Counted from the stretch's first letter, positions 9,101 to 17,759 are shown. The stretch is 64,000 nt of DNA from Candidatus Zixiibacteriota bacterium (GCA_029860345.1 JAOUBJ010000001.1:62001-126000); one strand, 5' to 3'. The notes: a model not told the origin generated them from the sequence alone. Numbers and translations: made by a program.

Positions 9101-10336
9101 TGCCTCAGGCTCGTTCTCTGTAATCTCCTCACACTCTTTGAGGATGAATAGAGCTTTGTATAGTTCGCCCGTTTGTTTCAGATCGGCCGCTTGTTGGATA
9201 AGAGTGTTTAATTGTGGGCGAGCGTCCTTACTATCGTCGACTAACTCACCCGAATCTCGCTTGCAAATGTTGTTGGCCGATCTAAACACGGCTTTGAGTT
9301 CGCTGTCGGATGGTGCGATGTGCCAGTAGTCGCCGAATCTCTCAATGCGAGCATCCTCAAGCAACTTACGGGCAACACGGAAGGTGGCCTGTCTGTCGAC
9401 TTCGTAGGCTTTCCCGAGATCAGTTAGCAGTTCATCACTCAATCCCATTACCATGTTCTTAGCCGACAGGAGGGTTTTGGCCAGACCGCGCCTGGCCGAT
9501 TGACGATGGCTTGAGAGCCTGAAGTCAGACAGTGACTTCATCCCGAAAAGCGATTTCTGAGACGATTCGAAAGTCCGGCGATCAATCAGGCCTTCTTCAA
9601 ACAAGGCGCTAGTTAGATAGGCCGGGCGTTGCGACCATTCCTCAGCCACCAGCCTGACGGCCAACCTCTCCGCCCCGGCCGTAGTGTCCTCGGTATCGGT
9701 ATCCCCGCTGGCCGGCTCCGCCCGCAGTTCCTCCAGCACTTTCTGAAGCGACACGCCCAGGGAGTAATTGTCCGACTGAGGAACGACCATACGGTTCGCA
9801 ATGACTTCAGGTGCTATGTGTTCAGGGGTCCCAAATACTTGCGCTTGAAGTCCTTCGTTGGCCTCGCACAGAAAGTCCAGGTCAATGAGAATGATCGATA
9901 ATCTGGTCGGCCTGGCGTCTATGAGGAAATTTCCGAATTTCAGATCGCCATGTACCAGCCCCGAGAGATGTAGATAATCGACTATGGTGCTGATCTGAGT
10001 GAGAATCTCTATGGGATTCTTGACAAATCTGTCCGCTGTGAGCGGCTTCCAGATACGATTATCAAGGTACGGGTACTCCACATAAAACGTATTGGCTTCA
10101 AAGTGCTTTGCCCTGGCCGTGAGGATTTTGGGCGTTCTCAAAGACCTCTGGTTGGCAAACGACCTCGCTATTATACGATTGGATGCCTGCAACTCCAGGG
10201 GGCCAGATTGGCTCGGCGTCTTTACGTATACTATCTCGCCGGTTTGCCTGTCTCTGGCCTGCCAGGACTGACAAAGTGCGTTTTCTGAAATCGGAGTAAT
10301 GAACTCGTATTTCTTGGATGTCGGCGTTGTGTTCAT
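6146..10336 (-). CDS. Ser/Thr kinase-TPR-GAF-AAA+(sigma-54)-Fis signal-integrating activator
   Basis: About 1396 aa from ATG 10336; ATG 10417 and TTG 10429 are also in frame but add poorly conserved residues. The N-terminal kinase-fold domain has HGDLKFGN and DLD in place of DFG. A long TPR array (about 370-940) is followed by a GAF domain (about 960-1100). The AAA+ domain has Walker A GESGTGKE (about 1126) and Walker B LLLDEIGD, and ends in a Fis-type HTH (SRVAKLLGMSLATLRRKIKK). The sigma-54-contacting GAFTGA loop reads NVATGV. From memory, GVATGV-like variants are common in kinase-linked activators. The probable target is the sigma-54-like promoter immediately downstream. Confidence 0.9.
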   Translation of the reverse strand: MNTTPTSKKYEFITPISENALCQSWQARDRQTGEIVYVKTPSQSGPLELQASNRIIARSFANQRSLRTPKILTARAKHFEANTFYVEYPYLDNRIWKPLTADRFVKNPIEILTQISTIVDYLHLSGLVHGDLKFGNFLIDARPTRLSIILIDLDFLCEANEGLQAQVFGTPEHIAPEVIANRMVVPQSDNYSLGVSLQKVLEELRAEPASGDTDTEDTTAGAERLAVRLVAEEWSQRPAYLTSALFEEGLIDRRTFESSQKSLFGMKSLSDFRLSSHRQSARRGLAKTLLSAKNMVMGLSDELLTDLGKAYEVDRQATFRVARKLLEDARIERFGDYWHIAPSDSELKAVFRSANNICKRDSGELVDDSKDARPQLNTLIQQAADLKQTGELYKALFILKECEEITENEPEANNENGRTEVLRELVEVSYGLNRPKDASHYSDQLLELLPKESEEYLSLLHEQTVAAINTKDTEKLQGMIQFGFELASDRSNSEYKSKFDRLRAWQYSLNGDHKSAEQILSSLLQSARKSGWCDQAVLIGYAQGVVEWRRGDFIRSEMHLLEAFSLAKSKNITIEQNPVTAMLTLLYSELAEYDKAVKYGKLAIRNASTPRETAKLQAVYTPLMFGFVRLGEFRKAEYWLQKYLNFKFASDQSSHLMFFYLNRGFLQGNMGDLTAAKQSWQQALEIPTSNAMQKPVGKVHQNLAEVALFQGDIESCREHIKSAISCFAPLHDTAALAEVELINCLGQVYYEPDPAGEALLTCARTLVENNCLFCAGICLFHLLIRSDTAIVRDALEIATPLVDRLEKSKSPVLKAVSMMVRFAKYDSHETAERLGVLKSVYRILDKAGQKFLTLLICQQLALIYEDGSNPKLAQKFYAHALKIAEALGNSLFSNSIQERLDKITPETDNRDRLISSLHGISEALSSIDDYEGSLRKMVGFAVEQTGAERGALLLKKSNKQALQVGAFLHCDEESLADIQAISSRIPQDAMNETKSIIIENALADPRTKEYQSIIYHNILSVACLPIVRDNEQIGALYLDHHTIPALFDAADIMYMESIANFMSVMLTTAQRYKASNLAHEELLGDLNRLGNEQSFVTVDPVIQQLLSRLPEIARSEAPVLITGESGTGKEILASLIHNLSVRADQPMIKMNCSAIAHDLIESELFGVAKNVATGVGVRDGKFSAADNGTLLLDEIGDMAIGVQAKLLRVLEYQQFEKVGSNRTISVDIRFLYSTNKNLRQAVKDKEFREDLLHRLNTFTIEIPPLRERQNDIPVLVDHFIRIFSAGKVPPRIQSDVMDFLIAYAWSGNVRELKNTIERLCILYPGQRVAPSMLPLEIYTSDSKKESSKKIAEAREKAEIIAALIKCDWVQSRVAKLLGMSLATLRRKIKKYGISRD

Positions 10337-10440
10337 TCGCTTGCTACTTTTGGGTTTCAGTCTAGTGGCGAATAGGCCTACGGCTCCTCTTTCCAATGTG
10401 GACCAGACTGCCGTCATCTTCAGACACAAGATAACACGAA

Positions 10441-10449
10441 ATTATACCA
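10441..10449 (-). promoter_or_regulatory. Extended -10 promoter of the giant activator gene
   Basis: On the minus strand TGGTATAAT (10449-10441) is a perfect extended -10 element (TGnTATAAT). The -35 region, 17 bases further up, is a T-tract with little match to TTGACA. Expected transcription start is about 10434, about 98 bases before ATG 10336. Confidence 0.6.
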
Positions 10450-10478
10450 TTGCAAACTGATGCAAAAAAAAATGCGCA

Positions 10479-10503
10479 GTCACTGTCACCCTTTGGCAGT
10501 GAC
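10479..10503. promoter_or_regulatory. Operator-like inverted repeat upstream of the -35 region
   Basis: GTCACTG (10479-10485) and CAGTGAC (10497-10503) form a perfect 7-bp inverted repeat with an 11-base centre, about 30-50 bases upstream of the extended -10 of the kinase/activator gene. The position suits an activator or repressor dimer. Confidence 0.4.
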
Positions 10504-10566
10504 CACCCCGATATATTCGGATGATCGAAAGATATAGAGTAGTTCGAGTTATTTGGTTCTTGAGTG

Positions 10567-10614
10567 TGGGGTAGAACGACTGCAGCGGGGGCCTGAGAAA
10601 GTTGTTCTACCCCA
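10567..10614. repeat. 11-bp perfect inverted repeat
   Basis: TGGGGTAGAAC (10567-10577) and GTTCTACCCCA (10604-10614) are exact reverse complements separated by 26 bases. It lies between two divergent genes (activator and VOC protein), so it could be a shared operator or a structured leader. There is no T-run, so a terminator is unlikely. Confidence 0.5.
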
Positions 10615-10728
10615 TCTCTACTGTCCTTAACCAGAAGTTGAAGCCGTTTTTGAAGCGATATCCAGTTCCCTGAACACAACTATAACCAGGTTAGCAGTCT
10701 CTCAGGAAGCTTCTTCTTAGACCCAGCT

Positions 10729-11109
10729 ATGAGACATTCAAGTAAGACTGAGAAAACCGACATCGTATACGTTAAGGATCTGCAGCCATCCCGAGGTTTC
10801 TACGGCAGCTTACCAGAGACCGAGATCCTTCACTCGGAGCCCGGGGTGTTCATCCAGTTGGAAATCAGTGGCCATGTTCTCCGAATCGTTGAGGCACGCG
10901 ACTCGTGGGGCAGACGACCGGGTCCGGCTATAGTCTTCATCACTGTCGCCAGTATTGCCCATTGGACGAGTTTGCTTCGGAAGGTGAACATCAAGTACAC
11001 AGTGCACTCGCAGTCGTCCAGGGATCACCTTGTAGAGATTATGGACCCTGATAGAAATACGATCATTTTTGCCGAGGCACCAAACGCAGTGCACCACAAG
11101 AACTCATGA
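10729..11109 (+). CDS. VOC-superfamily protein (glyoxalase/bleomycin-resistance-like)
   Basis: 126 aa. It shows the single VOC repeat pattern: IVYVKDLQPSRGFYG at the start, PGVFIQLEISGHVLRI in the middle, and the C-terminal HLVEIMDPDRNTIIFAEAP, which matches the DPDGN-x-I-x-(F/L)-x-E signature of the fold with Gly replaced by Arg. The first metal-ligand position (H/Q/E of the first strand) is not obvious, so enzymatic activity is uncertain. The Shine-Dalgarno is weak. The gene stands alone next to a decayed region. Confidence 0.6.
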   Translation: MRHSSKTEKTDIVYVKDLQPSRGFYGSLPETEILHSEPGVFIQLEISGHVLRIVEARDSWGRRPGPAIVFITVASIAHWTSLLRKVNIKYTVHSQSSRDHLVEIMDPDRNTIIFAEAPNAVHHKNS

Positions 11110-11545
11110 TTTCGTGAGCGCATCATTCAGGGATAGAAGTTGCTACCCTGACCCAACCGGCTGCCTTAGAAACTCTACGTAACGGTCCTCTTAAAGTGTA
11201 TTATGAGTTTGCATCGTCGGGCAGTCAAGTTTATGGAATTCGAACGGGTGCTTTCTCTACTTGAAACTCAAGTACTGTAGCAGATCGCCCAACTTAGCTT
11301 CCACACACGAGAAAAGCGCCAGCCGTAAGCAATCCCGGCGATCGCCTTGCATCATAACCGGTTATATAACAAACATTAGTTGGCTCACATGGGCAGGCGT
11401 TAGCTTCCCGTATCCTCCAAGCAGCTGCACTGCGCCGGTTCCACATTAATAGCACCGAGTTATTGGGGCTTTTGCTCGTCCTTCTCATAAGTGACTTGTG
11501 CCACCGAGCCTACCGCGACCCCGTGGCTGTGCCGGCGGTTACTCA
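11110..11545. other. Intergenic stretch without a supported gene
   Basis: No frame shows protein-like composition. The only structure seen is a 12-bp palindrome ATAACCGGTTAT at 11354-11365. The segment adjoins a decayed gene and may itself be decayed sequence. Confidence 0.5.
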
Positions 11546-11996
11546 TCACCGCAACGCTGAGGTTATCCGGAAATGAATTCCGTTGACATTCGGGAGGTTA
11601 CACACTATTATAACTGACGCTGTCTCGTTAACGACTCGGCGCAAGGAGTTTTCGGAATGTTGATAGGCTGGGTGCCATTTTAGGGGCGCACGAGCCGGGT
11701 TTTCGGAGAATCCGGGTCTAATCAGCCAGTCCCATCCTAGTTTGCCCCAACTGCTTGCAGAGTAATCAGCCTTCATCATTCCGAGGGCATCGTTGGCGCC
11801 GGTTGTTTGAGAGGTTAGATAGACGTACTGGGCCAAGCCTGACCTTAAGCACAATGGCTTCATGCATGGAGTGTGGTCCGAATGTCGGTTTTTGGCCGGT
11901 GAACAGACGGTAGAAGCGCAGTGGGATGGTTGCCGAGAGTGACCTATCTGAGTTGTGATGTATGTTGAGCGTCCGATGGGCAGGGAGCCGTAGCAC
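11546..11996 (-). pseudogene. Decayed beta-lactamase-family serine hydrolase (C-terminal part)
   Basis: Two overlapping minus-strand frames carry consecutive parts of the C-terminal half of a class C beta-lactamase/serine hydrolase. One frame has SATIPLRFYRLFTGQKP then FGPHSMHEAIV, like ST..DL.RFy..LftGq..ls..Sm. The other has WGKLGWDWLIRPG and TASVIIVCNLPNVNG, like YGlGw...(peg)..ivvl.N. A frameshift near 11800 separates them, and the N-terminal catalytic SxxK part is missing. The identification is by pattern only. Confidence 0.4.
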
Positions 11997-12057
11997 ACCG
12001 ACTTAGTGGTCGCGCCGGACATGGGCAAAGGCAGAACTCAGTGGTCTTCTTTGAGAA

Positions 12058-12070
12058 ACCCAAATTGGGT
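12058..12070. promoter_or_regulatory. Inverted repeat just upstream of the giant operon
   Basis: ACCCAA-A-TTGGGT is a 13-base pseudo-palindrome ending 14 bases before ATG 12085. It could be an operator at the head of the nine-gene operon. I see no convincing -35/-10 pair upstream of it. Confidence 0.3.
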
Positions 12071-12084
12071 ATGGGAACACAGTG

Positions 12085-15000
12085 ATGGTTAAGACAGTGA
12101 GGTGTCTTGTAAGTCGAGCCGTCAAGGTATTATCCTACAGGGCGATTTCACGGTTTAGTGAGATCGACACAGGTCTCGTTTTGCCACAATCTCCAGCCAA
12201 ATGGGCAACTCTCGGAGGAAGGGCACACTGGTTGTGCCTAATCCTATCGGTCGTCATCCAGCTGGGTATTGGTCCGGCTGGATTTGCACAGGACAGTGAA
12301 GCAGCGTCTGTAGATTCAATCCCACAGATTGCCAACCAAAACCACTTCGTTATCCTTCTGGATCGATCGGGAGTGTTCAAGGACACAATCGGTCAGAATA
12401 CTTTCATACACTTGCTCAAGGTGACTCTGCCGAAAGTACTGTCGGACTCGCTGGGTTACCGGTTCAAGAAGGACTACGTGTCGATGATGTGGTTTGGGCC
12501 CACCAAGGAAACACCGAACATCGATACGGACTTTCTAAAAGAGGTTTTTCTTCTCAAAGACGACAAACGATTCAAGGATCTCACACTCAGTAGTACTCAA
12601 TGGTGGCAGAACCGGAGCAACTGGACAGCCAGTTCGGCCGCCTTTGGTCTGGCCCTGCACAAGCTTGGCGAAGCCTACCGTAACCAGTCTGTCATCAATA
12701 CCGTTTTTAACAAAACCTACCTGGTCCGGATCAGCGACGAGGTTCTAAACACAACCGGCAGCTTCTTTGCTGAATTGACGAACCTGGAGCGAAGCTGGGA
12801 CGAGCTGAAGGGTTTTGATTCGGCATATACTTGGTTGGATGAAGTACATAATAGCACGACCATTCTGAACCCACGTTCCACCGTACAATTCTGCCTCAGC
12901 AGCTCGGGGCGGGTTAGTTGGGACGCCGGCGATTATCGAAGTGCGAGCAGCGGCTTCCCTGTAAAGTGTGTAATCACAGAAGTGGTTTGCAGGCCAAGCG
13001 AAGATGAGCACTTTGACGCCGCCTTTGACTCCAGAACACCCCAAAGCCTTAGACATCACACACACCGCCCCATGTCTGGGTCTGCCTGGTTTAAGCTTCG
13101 GAGTGAGTTCCTCCAGGCTCATCCCGGACTCAAACCGCTGGGCTGGCGATGCGACGTTAAATATGATGGTGGGGCTGAAGAAGTCGGGGCCATCAATGTG
13201 CTTAGCGAGGGTCTCGATATAGATATCACGGTGGCTGAGAAGAATGAAAGTCTGCCGGAGTTGATGACGTTTACAGCATTTTTCAGCCGAGTGGATCCAT
13301 ATCTGGGAGCTCGACTCTTCAGACTCACCAAGACAGAGATATATACCCCCGATCCTATCCATTGGTCTGAAAGCATCCTGATGGCTGTGTGGCCCATCCC
13401 GGAGATGTCCCAAAACGCTGTTGTTGCCTGGTTTATGGCCCTGCTGTTATTGGTGGTTTTCGGTGTGGTATCCGGCCCACGCAAGGCCATACTGTCTATC
13501 GAACCGGAGGAGGACGCTAACCAAGAACCCGCCCGGGTGGTGATCGACCTGAATGAGAACTCGAAACTCCCGCTTGTGCTCGGTTATGTCAGGCGCAGTG
13601 ACAGCAACTACCATCGACCGCGCATCAGACTTACGACCAGGATCAAGGACTTCTACTACATTCCCGAGCGGCAGGACAGCAAGTGTTTGCAGTTCGCGGA
13701 TAATGTCACAGCGCCGGAAGGTGAGGAACTTCCTCACGAAACGATTCAACTTGCCCTGCCTAAAGAGCTTAAGAGTTACCGTTTCCGCTCTCCCGAGACC
13801 ATGGCTCTGCGATTTCACCCTACCACGATCGCCGACTTAACGGCTGCCGGACACTCCATAATGGGCGGCGGCGCGACTATCAGCAGAGAGAGTGAACAGA
13901 AGATTGATCTAAGCGGGCGTTTCGGATGGACACAGGGACGGCTGTTGGGGAAAGACCGAACAGGTATGTCCGATGGTGTTTTCAATATGTCGGTGGTACT
14001 GCGGCCTCGTCTCAATCGCACCAGCCTGGAGGCGGAGGAGCTTGAGCCTATCGAATTCGAATGGAACCAACCGTTAACGATATCCAACCTAATTCTGAAG
14101 GGTCTGGAGCAGGAAACCAACTTTGTCACCGACCTGGACCTTACCTTAAGGGCGGAACTGCGGCCGCGCTCGGATGCTGTGGCGCCTGACCTAAGTTTCG
14201 AAATCAAGTCCAACGGCACGCCCAACACACAGAACGAAACCGAACCGGCGATGACCGACGACAGCGGTGAGGAAGATGCCCGACCGGCGGTCACCGCGAC
14301 GCCTCTGTTTACAACCTCTCCCCTCGACGCCGACAGCTCACACCCCGGTTTGCGTGTTCAAGGACGCCTTCCGGACGAAGGTCTTTGCCTGATGGTGAAG
14401 GCCAGATTCGGAACCTTGCAAAACATCAAAACCAGCATTCACTACGATTTATACGTCAGCGTGGTAAAAGGGCGGGACCAGGTAGACCTCCTCGCCGACG
14501 GCAAAGAAGTCGCTACCCTTCCTGAAATCCACGCTCAGTTCATACCCAGCCACAGGTTAGCAACGGCCAAACTGCAATATGTCCTTCGCGCCGGTGACAC
14601 GGAGAGAACATACAGCCTTACCGATTATCGGCACGACGGGAGGATCGAGATCGACCGTATTGGCATCAAGCAGGTTGCGGAATTGCCGCATGATGCCGAT
14701 TGGCTGGTCCCGCGGTACCCCACGCTGGTACTGGGTAACAATGCGTCGAGTGGTAACGGTAAGGTCACTTTCGCTCTTGACTTTGAAAATGCGAGAGTGA
14801 CCTATAATTCTGAGCATATCACCACACTGGGCGTGCACGAACCCCGTCGTTTGATGTCGGTGGCGATACAGAAAGTAGCAGCCGACACGGAGGCAACTTC
14901 ACTTCCCGAGAAGAAGTTGCTGGCCCTGTGGCCTAACCTCGAAGAGACCATACACTCCTACGAGGGTAAGAAACAGGTGCGGATCGACATTTCTATAATC

Positions 15001-17190
15001 CCAGATGGCATAGAGTTGAATCCGGATGTCCTGAACACCACGATTGAACTGGCTGTGCCGGTGACAGTGACGCTTGACAACCCGGACTCGACCGATGCAG
15101 GTATGACCACCACCGAACGTTTTCCGATCGTCTGGCCGTTCCATCTCCACCGAGAACCGGCTCGCGGGCTGGTCGCGGTAGATTTCGGGACTAGCGCAAT
15201 CGCCGCCGCCTACGCCGATGAGGGCCTTAGTGAACCTGAAGGTGTGGTCCTGGACTTGCAAGCCTCTTTGAAGGGGCTCGATCCAAAGCGTATCGCCTTT
15301 ATCAACTACGAGGTTGGCAAGAGCCGTTTCCTCTCGGGCCTCCTGGGTTATGGTGATGACGAGACAGTCAGGGCGCAACTCCCGGACCCGGAATTGCCGT
15401 TCTTACAACCGACCGGTGTTGTCTTTCCCGCCACCAGAACCTTCTTGAAGGAGTCGGAGTACCTGGTCCCGCACCTGAAAATGCTGGTCGCGAGTGGAAC
15501 CGAGGACACAATCATCGGGGGTAAGTCGGTCAAAGTCCATGACCTTCTGAAAGGTGCTCTCGAAAGTCTATTCAGCCGGTTTGTTCGTCCTCAACTCGTC
15601 AACGAGTCACCGCAAGATTCCGATCAGGTACTTCAGGGTATAAGACGTGTCGTAATGACCCTACCTAACTCCTCGTTGCAGCATCATTGTGAGATGCTCA
15701 GAAAGGCACTGCCAATGGGAGACGGTTTCCGTTTCGAGGAGGATTACATCAGTTTCATGAGTGAGTCTGACGCGGCCGCCTACAGTTACCTTTATCATCA
15801 TGCGACCGTTGAAGACCTGAAGCGCTTCGGATCATCATTCAAACTACTGGTTTACGACTGTGGAGCGGGCACGCTCGATCTATCACTTCGCACTGTGAAG
15901 ACAGATAGTAGCCAACCATCAAGTGAACTGGTTCGTCTGTTGTCGATTGAGGGCGCCGGCAATGCCCTGGACGATTGCATCATGCGCGCGACTCAGACAC
16001 ATATTGAGAACCTAAGAAACGAAGAGGAACTCAAGGACAGGTTCGATTTCCATGTCAATTACCTTCCGTGGGACCGTTTCGAGTCGCTGTCGGGCAACAT
16101 CACCCAGTCGGGTTGGCGGAATTATTTAACCGAGCTCAAGAAGGACCTGTACTACACCAAAAACCGGTTGTCAGAACAGGTCTTGGAAGGGGAGGATTTC
16201 TCAAGCCTGGAGGCGCGTGTTAGTTTTGCGGCACAAATGAATAAGATGTTCGACATCATGGACGGTAGCGCCCTCTCCGATGAGGAGTTAAACCTCCTTG
16301 ACCAGGAGTACGGTATAACCTACATGCCTGACAACAGAAATGAAGGCGTCCGTGACACGGGAAAGAAAACGCGTTACGTGCGCCTGGATATTCCATACGA
16401 GGATCTCGAAAAAGTCCTTGGGGATCAGAACTTCTACCATGATCACATCGAATTGCCGCTGGAGTCCATCATGCAGGAGCCTGACGGCAACATGGTCTGG
16501 CCGGATGTAGTCCTGATGACTGGTCGCACCGCCCTCTTCCCCGGCCTTCGACAAGAATTGAAAGAGTGGTTTGAAGAACGCGGGAAGTCACCGGAATTGG
16601 TTTCTTTCGCCGAAGACCCGGCCCGAATGAAGGCAATCGTGGTGCAGGGCGCTTTGGCCTGGGCTGATCGCGGTCGTAAAGCGCGCCGATTCCAAACTTC
16701 CGGCCTTTACGGTCATTACGGATTGTTGACTTGTGAGAATAACCAGTGGCACTGGTATCCGGTTTGCAGTCACCTTACAGTCGAGGACTTGGTGGATGGA
16801 ACCGGCGCCAACGTACCCTGTGGTGACTGTGAGGTCGGTTCTCTCCAGCAGCTGTTTTTCGTCTACAGCAGTATCGATCCGACACCGTTACTTAAGAAAT
16901 TCAATGAGGATCAGTCGCGACCCCTTATTGCCGCAGGTCCGTTGGACGTCTACCGTCATTTCTTGAAACTCCAATCCAAGGCGTCAGCAGAGACACTCAG
17001 GAGGGTGGCCAACGATAATGGAGTGGAGAGAGTCCGTTTCGAAGGCTCGTATACAAAGCAAGGCGAACTTCTCAATGTAGAGGTAGAATTGCGAATAGGG
17101 GATCAAGCCATCGTGCTCACACCCGGCGACGACTCCAAACCTAGAAGCAGTTATTCCGCGTGGCCATACAGTCTATGGACAGAAAAATGA
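12085..17190 (+). CDS. Exported vWA-like domain - TM - Hsp70/actin-like ATPase giant protein
   Basis: About 1701 aa. A hydrophobic signal/anchor near residues 50-68 precedes a vWA-like segment (HFVILLDRSGVFK), in which the MIDAS DxSxS is incomplete. TM2 is at about 446-464. A long beta-rich region follows, then an actin/Hsp70-superfamily ATPase from about 1025: phosphate-1 motif VAVDFGTSAIAAAY, phosphate-2 LLVYDCGAGTLDLSL (about 1254) and adenosine motif DVVLMTGRTALFPGL (about 1475). The predicted layout puts the ATPase in the cytoplasm and the vWA-like part outside. GTG 12082 precedes ATG 12085; TTG 12232 would start directly at the signal peptide. Its stop overlaps the next gene as ATGA. 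It heads the nine-gene operon. Confidence 0.85.
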   Translation: MVKTVRCLVSRAVKVLSYRAISRFSEIDTGLVLPQSPAKWATLGGRAHWLCLILSVVIQLGIGPAGFAQDSEAASVDSIPQIANQNHFVILLDRSGVFKDTIGQNTFIHLLKVTLPKVLSDSLGYRFKKDYVSMMWFGPTKETPNIDTDFLKEVFLLKDDKRFKDLTLSSTQWWQNRSNWTASSAAFGLALHKLGEAYRNQSVINTVFNKTYLVRISDEVLNTTGSFFAELTNLERSWDELKGFDSAYTWLDEVHNSTTILNPRSTVQFCLSSSGRVSWDAGDYRSASSGFPVKCVITEVVCRPSEDEHFDAAFDSRTPQSLRHHTHRPMSGSAWFKLRSEFLQAHPGLKPLGWRCDVKYDGGAEEVGAINVLSEGLDIDITVAEKNESLPELMTFTAFFSRVDPYLGARLFRLTKTEIYTPDPIHWSESILMAVWPIPEMSQNAVVAWFMALLLLVVFGVVSGPRKAILSIEPEEDANQEPARVVIDLNENSKLPLVLGYVRRSDSNYHRPRIRLTTRIKDFYYIPERQDSKCLQFADNVTAPEGEELPHETIQLALPKELKSYRFRSPETMALRFHPTTIADLTAAGHSIMGGGATISRESEQKIDLSGRFGWTQGRLLGKDRTGMSDGVFNMSVVLRPRLNRTSLEAEELEPIEFEWNQPLTISNLILKGLEQETNFVTDLDLTLRAELRPRSDAVAPDLSFEIKSNGTPNTQNETEPAMTDDSGEEDARPAVTATPLFTTSPLDADSSHPGLRVQGRLPDEGLCLMVKARFGTLQNIKTSIHYDLYVSVVKGRDQVDLLADGKEVATLPEIHAQFIPSHRLATAKLQYVLRAGDTERTYSLTDYRHDGRIEIDRIGIKQVAELPHDADWLVPRYPTLVLGNNASSGNGKVTFALDFENARVTYNSEHITTLGVHEPRRLMSVAIQKVAADTEATSLPEKKLLALWPNLEETIHSYEGKKQVRIDISIIPDGIELNPDVLNTTIELAVPVTVTLDNPDSTDAGMTTTERFPIVWPFHLHREPARGLVAVDFGTSAIAAAYADEGLSEPEGVVLDLQASLKGLDPKRIAFINYEVGKSRFLSGLLGYGDDETVRAQLPDPELPFLQPTGVVFPATRTFLKESEYLVPHLKMLVASGTEDTIIGGKSVKVHDLLKGALESLFSRFVRPQLVNESPQDSDQVLQGIRRVVMTLPNSSLQHHCEMLRKALPMGDGFRFEEDYISFMSESDAAAYSYLYHHATVEDLKRFGSSFKLLVYDCGAGTLDLSLRTVKTDSSQPSSELVRLLSIEGAGNALDDCIMRATQTHIENLRNEEELKDRFDFHVNYLPWDRFESLSGNITQSGWRNYLTELKKDLYYTKNRLSEQVLEGEDFSSLEARVSFAAQMNKMFDIMDGSALSDEELNLLDQEYGITYMPDNRNEGVRDTGKKTRYVRLDIPYEDLEKVLGDQNFYHDHIELPLESIMQEPDGNMVWPDVVLMTGRTALFPGLRQELKEWFEERGKSPELVSFAEDPARMKAIVVQGALAWADRGRKARRFQTSGLYGHYGLLTCENNQWHWYPVCSHLTVEDLVDGTGANVPCGDCEVGSLQQLFFVYSSIDPTPLLKKFNEDQSRPLIAAGPLDVYRHFLKLQSKASAETLRRVANDNGVERVRFEGSYTKQGELLNVEVELRIGDQAIVLTPGDDSKPRSSYSAWPYSLWTEK

Positions 17191-17726
17191 GTCTGTTCCA
17201 TCACACAGCCCTTATCAGCAGGCAGATGTTGAAAGTGTCAGCGCTAACTGGTCTTGCTCTCGTCGCTCTGTTACTGCCTTCAGCCATGGCCGAGGACTTT
17301 GACGAACCACGCGTCGCTTACATTGACTCAATCTTGTTGGCTGATAGTTCGTATCTTCAGGTGCTGACAGTCGTAGATACTCATAAGGTGAAGAGGTTTG
17401 TCAGGTTTCCAGACGGAAGTTCGGATGGTTTTGACGATGCGCTGGAGGAGGAAGCATACACGGTAGGCATTCGCACAACCAAACTCAGCAGCGATATGGC
17501 GGCAAGTTACGTAAAGCTGGCAGATGATATCTACGACAAGCAGAAGCAACTGAGAAACCGAGCGCGTGAGGTTCAAAAGAGAATTGATAAAGAAAAAAGA
17601 GAGCACGAACTGCCGAAAGATAATACGATCATATTCATTGTCGGTTTGGCCCTGGCCTTTGGAGGCGTCGGTGCCAAAGTGGCCACAGCACTAGTGCGAA
17701 AGGGACGATCTGAGTCGGTAGAGTAA
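17187..17726 (+). CDS. Small exported coiled-coil membrane protein
   Basis: 179 aa from ATG 17187, chosen because it forms an ATGA overlap with the preceding stop; GTG 17160 and ATG 17175 are also in frame. A signal peptide (LTGLALVALLLPSAMAEDF), a short beta-rich domain, a charged coiled coil (residues about 112-145, DKQKQLRNRAREVQKRIDKE) and a C-terminal TM segment (IIFIVGLALAFGGVGAKVAT) with a short basic tail. No family recognised. Translational coupling to the Hsp70-like fusion suggests it is a partner subunit. Confidence 0.75.
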   Translation: MSLFHHTALISRQMLKVSALTGLALVALLLPSAMAEDFDEPRVAYIDSILLADSSYLQVLTVVDTHKVKRFVRFPDGSSDGFDDALEEEAYTVGIRTTKLSSDMAASYVKLADDIYDKQKQLRNRAREVQKRIDKEKREHELPKDNTIIFIVGLALAFGGVGAKVATALVRKGRSESVE

Positions 17727-17759
17727 TTGAAGACCTGGGTAGTAACGTAATTGGATAAC

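Noticed and set aside
10362-10679. 105-codon minus-strand frame upstream of the giant activator
   Set aside because: It overlaps the promoter and operator-like repeats and has no protein-like composition.
11354-11410. Integron attC-like sequence (TATAACAAAC ... GGCGTTAGC) after a VOC gene, a common cassette gene
   Set aside because: The two ends do not pair as R''/R' core sites, the spacing is only about 40 bases, and the site lies about 250 bases after the gene stop. No integrase is seen.
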